DNA from: Candidatus Coatesiibacteriota bacterium
Lineage (GTDB): Bacteria > RBG-13-66-14
DNA length: 9,118 nt
Assembly: GCA_014728185.1 (NCBI GenBank)
Contig: WJMB01000099.1
Coordinates: 1-9,118 of the forward strand
Reading direction: 5' to 3'
The notes under the pieces were generated by a model, which was not told the DNA's origin, searched no databases, and saw nothing but the letters and a program-made list of their open reading frames with translations. A program made the position numbers and the translations under genes. Position 1 is the first letter of the stretch; each line of letters begins with the position of its first letter. Shown here piece by piece: positions 6,115 to 9,118 of this stretch.

Positions 6115-6463
6115 ACGCGCAGATAACGCTATGGGAAACCGGAAAGCTGACGGTACCTCTTTACATCCACCAAGCAGATGGAAGCCTACTGGATTGTTTT
6201 AAGCTTGCACGGCGATTCTAGCAGGTTGCTGCATCAATAGTCGATACGTGTGTCGGTATAACCAGCGAGGCTCTCTCTATACAGCTCCCGGTGGCGAACG
6301 TTAGCGGTCGAGTCAGATGTGACAATCACCAGCAGTATTCAAGTTGCTCAATCGTGTGGAAGCGCCGTCGTCAAGCAATCCCTCCTCCGGCCGAGTGGCT
6401 TCGGGCTCTGATGCCTCATCCAGCCGCATCTTTCAGATAGACGGCTTTCTTCCGTCCCGCCGT
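6115..6463. other. Non-coding stretch after the second-spacer repeat
   Basis: From 6115 to about 6340 the DNA is still AT-richer, like the spacer, and I find no gene, no convincing match to the first spacer and no RNA I recognise. From about 6350 it turns GC-rich. A short hairpin (GACGG 6440-6444 with CCGTC 6452-6456, 7-base loop) lies 19 bases beyond the stop of the - strand permease gene. It has no T run, so it is at best a weak terminator. The open frame that starts at 6344 on the + strand runs into the antisense of the permease and is a shadow. Confidence 0.5.
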
Positions 6464-7270
6464 TCAGCGCTTGGTCGAACCCCGGCTCTCGATCAGCGCC
6501 GGGTCCAGGGCCTCCTCGGCGGTGAAGAGCTTCTTGTAGTGCAGGGCGACCAGCAGCAGGCTGCCGATGGCCACAGCCGCGGCCAGCATCAGCATCACCA
6601 CGATCTGGTAGCGGATGGCGGTAAGAGCCTCGGCTCCGGCCAGGATCTGTCCGACCATCATCCCGGGCAGGAAGACCATCCCCACGGCCATCATCGAGTT
6701 GATGATCGGGGTCATCCCGGCGCGCAGAGCGGCACGGACGCGGTCGCGCACGGCCTCCCAGGGTCCGGCGCCCAGGGCCAACAGGGTCTCGATCTCGCCG
6801 GTGTGGCTGCGGACCTCGCTGTAGAGACGGTCCAGGGCCAGGCTGATTCCGTTGAGCGAGTTGCCGATAATCATCCCGCCGATGGGGATCACCACCCGGG
6901 CCGAGTACCAGGGGTCGCCCTGGATCACCAGGCCGCAGACGATGGTGGTGATCAGCACCGATCCGGGCAGTAGCGAAAGGAAGGTCAGGCCGTAGTGGCG
7001 CTTCGGGGCGCCGGAGACCCGCTCCAGCGCCGTGTAGGTGGCGAAGCCGATCATGAACAGCAGCAGCCCGCCGGTCAGCCAGGGGTTGTCCCAGGCGAAG
7101 AGATACCTGAGCGCCCAGCCCATCAGGAAGAGCTGGGCGAAGGTGCGCAGGGTGGCGATGATCAGGCTCTTGAGCAGCCCCAGGCGCAGCAGCGCCGTGA
7201 TCACCGCGGTGATCACCACCAGACCCACGGCCAGGGCCAACTGCCAGTCGCTGATCGGGATCACGGACAC
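6464..7270 (-). CDS. fetB: FetB-type (UPF0014) ABC transporter permease
   Basis: The product has 268 residues, close to Escherichia coli FetB at about 260. FetA/FetB of E. coli is an inner-membrane ABC system linked to iron export and oxidative stress resistance; transport in this organism is inferred by family only. Hydrophobic segments are seen near 9-28, 35-58, 66-82, 95-117, 125-148, 186-208 and 220-244. Family hallmarks are 'ATLRTFAQLFLMGWALRYLF' (39-58), 'IPIGGMIIGNSLNGISLALDRL' (128-149), 'IETLLALGAGPWEAV' (160-174), 'GMVFLPGMMVGQILAGAEALTAIRYQIVVML' (197-227). The start is one of two GTG codons. GTG 7270 has GGGAGG only 4 bases upstream and overlaps the ATPase gene by 10 bases; GTG 7264 gives a classic GTGA overlap but 10-base spacing. 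It is second in the operon and translationally coupled to its ATPase. Confidence 0.88.
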   Translation of the reverse strand: MSVIPISDWQLALAVGLVVITAVITALLRLGLLKSLIIATLRTFAQLFLMGWALRYLFAWDNPWLTGGLLLFMIGFATYTALERVSGAPKRHYGLTFLSLLPGSVLITTIVCGLVIQGDPWYSARVVIPIGGMIIGNSLNGISLALDRLYSEVRSHTGEIETLLALGAGPWEAVRDRVRAALRAGMTPIINSMMAVGMVFLPGMMVGQILAGAEALTAIRYQIVVMLMLAAAVAIGSLLLVALHYKKLFTAEEALDPALIESRGSTKR

Positions 7271-7965
7271 GGCGCCTCCCGGCGGGAGAAGACGGCGTCG
7301 GTGATGTCGAGGACGCGGCGCTCCAGGACCGCCCAGGGGCCTTCGTCGTGGACCACCAGAACGAGGGAGCCGCCGCGATCCACCCAGCCGGCCAGGGAGT
7401 GGGCCAGGGCGGCGGCCGTGGCGGCGTCCACCGAGGCCGTCGGCTCGTCGGCCAGCAGCACCCGTGGTCCGGTCAGCAGGCTGCGCACCAGGGTCAGGCG
7501 TTGCAGCTCGCCGCCGGAGAGCGTTCGCGCGTCGCGCTCCAGGTACTCCCCGGGCTCCAGACCGGCGTCGGCGAGCAGCCCGGCGGCGCCCTCGGCGTCG
7601 TAGCCCTCCTCGCTGACCGCCAACGCGAAGGGAAGTTGCAGATTGTCCTCCACCGTGCCCTCGAAGGCCGTGGGGCGCTGGGGCAGGTAACCCACCCGGC
7701 GGCGCCACTGACGCGGCGGAACCTCCCCGGCGGCCGCGCCGTCCAGGGTCAGCTCGCCGGAGAGGCGGGCCTGCAGCCGGGCCAGCACCCTCAGCAGCGT
7801 CGTCTTGCCCGAGCCCGAGGGACCGGCGACCTGCAGGGCCTCTCCGGGGGCCACCGTCAGGCTGACCCGGGCGCAGCGGTCGTTTCCCACGGGGTAGCGC
7901 AGCTCGCGGCAGGCCAGACCGGCCGCCGTCGAGTTTCCGTCGCTCTGGAGGATCGTTGATGACAT
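7261..7965 (-). CDS. fetA: ABC transporter ATPase paired with the FetB-type permease
   Basis: The product has 234 residues and every ATP-binding cassette motif: Walker A 'GPSGSGKTT' (48-56), Q-loop Gln96 in 'GYLPQRP', signature 'LSGGELQR' (149-156), Walker B 'VLLADEP' (169-175), D-loop 'SVD' (178-180) and H-loop His206 in 'VVHDEG'. Size and lack of extra domains fit FetA, the cytoplasmic ATPase partner of FetB. The call rests mainly on the adjacent, overlapping UPF0014 permease. I chose ATG 7965: the 19 upstream in-frame codons run through a terminator-like hairpin and read as unrelated residues. The Shine-Dalgarno region is only a G-rich GGGGGC, so initiation may be weak or the message may have a very short leader. 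It is first in the operon and divergent from the radical SAM gene. No metal-sensing operator is certain. Confidence 0.85.
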   Translation of the reverse strand: MSSTILQSDGNSTAAGLACRELRYPVGNDRCARVSLTVAPGEALQVAGPSGSGKTTLLRVLARLQARLSGELTLDGAAAGEVPPRQWRRRVGYLPQRPTAFEGTVEDNLQLPFALAVSEEGYDAEGAAGLLADAGLEPGEYLERDARTLSGGELQRLTLVRSLLTGPRVLLADEPTASVDAATAAALAHSLAGWVDRGGSLVLVVHDEGPWAVLERRVLDITDAVFSRREAPCP

Positions 7966-7981
7966 GGCGCCCCCAGTATAG

Positions 7982-8010
7982 AAAAAACCCCCCGTCCGGG
8001 GCCAGGGGTT
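7982..8010 (-). terminator. Terminator-like hairpin in the leader of the ABC operon (possible attenuator)
   Basis: Read on the - strand, AACCCC (8010-8005) can pair with GGGGTT (7991-7986), with an inner alternative of CCCC (8001-7998) and GGGG (7993-7990). The T run at 7987-7982 follows directly. The hairpin ends 16 bases before the ATPase start codon, and the only upstream gene is divergent, so a transcript would meet it before its first gene. That position fits transcription attenuation or insulation from upstream transcripts. The start after the T run (CTATACT) could instead be a -10 box of a nearly leaderless promoter, although no good -35 box is in place. Confidence 0.5.
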
Positions 8011-8072
8011 CTTCGCCTGCACCCCTTCTTCCGCCCGCCGTCAATTGGCATCCGTGGGGTTTTCCCTTGGTT

Positions 8073-8097
8073 TTACCTTCGCGAAGTGGTAAGGTAA
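8073..8097. promoter_or_regulatory. Inverted repeat in the divergent intergenic region, possible operator
   Basis: TTACCTT (8073-8079) and AAGGTAA (8091-8097) are perfect inverted repeats around an 11-base centre, and a 10-bp palindrome CTTCGCGAAG (8077-8086) overlaps the left arm. It sits in the 217-base gap between the divergent transporter and radical SAM genes and overlaps the candidate -35 box of the latter. A repressor bound here could control one or both genes. No known regulator family is identified. Confidence 0.4.
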
Positions 8098-8123
8098 CAG
8101 GCCGTCCACGGCTGTAGTATAAT
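8094..8123 (+). promoter_or_regulatory. Candidate sigma-70 promoter for the radical SAM gene
   Basis: A consensus TATAAT at 8118-8123 is preceded, at 18-base spacing, by GTAACA at 8094-8099 (4 of 6 to TTGACA). Transcription would start near 8130, giving a leader of about 53 bases that contains a hairpin (ACGCCG 8138-8143, loop ACAT, CGGCGT 8148-8153) followed by TTTCTCTTT. A perfect -10 box in GC-rich DNA is less likely by chance than in the spacers. Confidence 0.55.
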
Positions 8124-8182
8124 CGCCCCGCAAGCCCACGCCGACATCGGCGTTTCTCTTTCCCGCACACGGAGGAGACCCC

Positions 8183-9118
8183 GTGAAGATCCTGGTGCTC
8201 AACCCGCCCTTCGTCAAGCACTTCAGCCGCGAGCAGCGCTCGGCCTACGCCCCCCGGGGCGGCACGCTCTACTTCCCTCTCTGGCTGGCCTGGGCCGCCG
8301 GGATGCTCGAGCAGGCCGGTCACGATGTCAAACTGGTGGACTGTCCGGCCGATGATCTGAACCTCGAGGACACCCTGTCGATCGCCCGGGAGCATCAGCC
8401 GCGGATGGTCATCTCGGCGACGAGCGCCCCGAGCCTGGCCGTGGACATCAACACGCTGCACGCCTTGAAGGAGCAGCACGGGCAAGAGCTCTACACGATG
8501 CTGGTCGGGCCGCACCCGACGAGCATCCCCGAGCTGGTGCTCAAGGCCGGTGGCGAGGACCTGGACGCGGTGACCATCGGCGAGTACGACTACACCGTCG
8601 TCGAGGCGGCGGACTGGCTGGCCGGCGGAGGGAGCCTGGACGAGTTGGAGAGGATCCAGGGCCTGGGCTTCCTGCGCGACGGCGAGTTCGTGCGCACCGA
8701 GCCCCGGCCGTTGATCCCGGACCTGGACGAGCTGCCCATGCTTTCCGAGGTCTACTGGAAGCAGGGGCTCAACATCAAGCATTACCGCTACAATCCCTGC
8801 CGCTGGCCCCACGTGATGACCCGGGCCAGCCGGGGCTGCCCGCACCGCTGCACCTTCTGCCTGTTCCCGCACACGTTCTCCGGCCGCCGGGTCCGCTACC
8901 GCTCCCTCGACCAGGTCTTCGACGAGATGGAGTTCATCCAGGAGCACTGGCCCAACGCCAAAGAGATCATGTTCGAGGACGACACCTTCACCATAAGCAA
9001 CACGCGGATGCACGAGTTCGCCGAGGGTTACCGCAAGCGGGGCCTGAAGATCAAGTGGTCGACCAACGCCCGGGCCGATGTCGACTACGAGGTTCTCAAG
9101 GACCTCAAGAACGCGGGG
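8183..9118 (+). CDS. B12-binding-domain radical SAM protein, 3' end outside the window
   Basis: There are 312 residues in the window and no stop before the edge. The N-terminus 'MKILVLNPPF' and 'YFPLWLAWAAGMLEQAGHDVKLVDC' (30-54), then 'VGPHPT' (108-113) and 'TIGEYDYTVVE' (131-141), are typical of the Rossmann-like cobalamin-binding domain of class B radical SAM enzymes. There is no DxHxxG motif, so cobalamin, if bound, would be base-off without a protein histidine, as is usual in this class. The radical SAM domain begins near 213, with 'RASRGCPHRCTFC' giving Cys219, Cys223 and Cys226 (C-x3-C-x2-C) for the 4Fe-4S cluster, followed by 'EIMFEDDTFTIS' (261-272) and 'IKWSTNARADV' (290-300). Such enzymes modify lipids, hopanoids, antibiotics or other metabolites, often by methylation; the substrate cannot be told here. 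The start is GTG 8183, with GGAGGAG 5 bases upstream. It is divergent from the ABC transporter, and the rest of its operon is not visible. Confidence 0.88.
   Translation, partial: MKILVLNPPFVKHFSREQRSAYAPRGGTLYFPLWLAWAAGMLEQAGHDVKLVDCPADDLNLEDTLSIAREHQPRMVISATSAPSLAVDINTLHALKEQHGQELYTMLVGPHPTSIPELVLKAGGEDLDAVTIGEYDYTVVEAADWLAGGGSLDELERIQGLGFLRDGEFVRTEPRPLIPDLDELPMLSEVYWKQGLNIKHYRYNPCRWPHVMTRASRGCPHRCTFCLFPHTFSGRRVRYRSLDQVFDEMEFIQEHWPNAKEIMFEDDTFTISNTRMHEFAEGYRKRGLKIKWSTNARADVDYEVLKDLKNAG

Noticed and set aside
6464..9013. Very long - strand open frame (849 codons)
   Set aside because: It contains the permease only in its C-terminal part. The rest is antisense to the radical SAM gene and out of frame with the ATPase, a common artefact of GC-rich DNA.

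Overview
The window comes from a GC-rich bacterial chromosome (for example 43 of 60 bases are G/C at 4021-4080). The organism is probably an uncultured lineage. The pointer to that is the secreted protein at the left edge: its beta-sandwich tail and terminal 'TTWGG(V)K' segment resemble surface proteins I associate with FCB-type and related candidate phyla. That placement is inference and weak. No rRNA, tRNA, CRISPR array or intact mobile-element gene is visible.

Layout, left to right. (1) 1-507 (+): the 3' end of a secreted beta-sandwich protein, interrupted by a one-base frameshift, followed by a perfect 30-bp palindromic terminator shared with the convergent operon. (2) 590-2016 (-): a two-gene operon, a flavin reductase-family protein followed, with an ATGA overlap, by an exported TPR-like protein. 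(3) About 2040-3740: a long ORF-poor, AT-richer spacer built largely of diverged copies of one non-coding repeat. (4) 3927-5102 (+): an FMN-dependent nitronate monooxygenase-family oxidoreductase, with a hairpin terminator shared with the next gene. (5) 5190-5633 (-): a small cysteine-rich protein. (6) About 5690-6463: a second AT-richer spacer holding another copy of the same repeat. (7) 6464-7965 (-): a FetA/FetB-type ABC transporter pair whose leader contains a terminator-like hairpin just before the ATPase start. (8) 8183-end (+): a B12-binding-domain radical SAM enzyme, divergent from the transporter and cut off by the window end.

The protein-coding genes look like ordinary housekeeping or redox functions, and I see no defence or biosynthetic system. 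The unusual content is the repeat family shared by the two spacers. At least three copies lie in the first spacer and one in the second, in the same orientation, conserved in blocks separated by indels that are not multiples of three. Two hairpin positions appear to keep pairing while their bases change between copies. That suggests a structured non-coding RNA or a non-autonomous element selected for structure. All alignments were made by eye.
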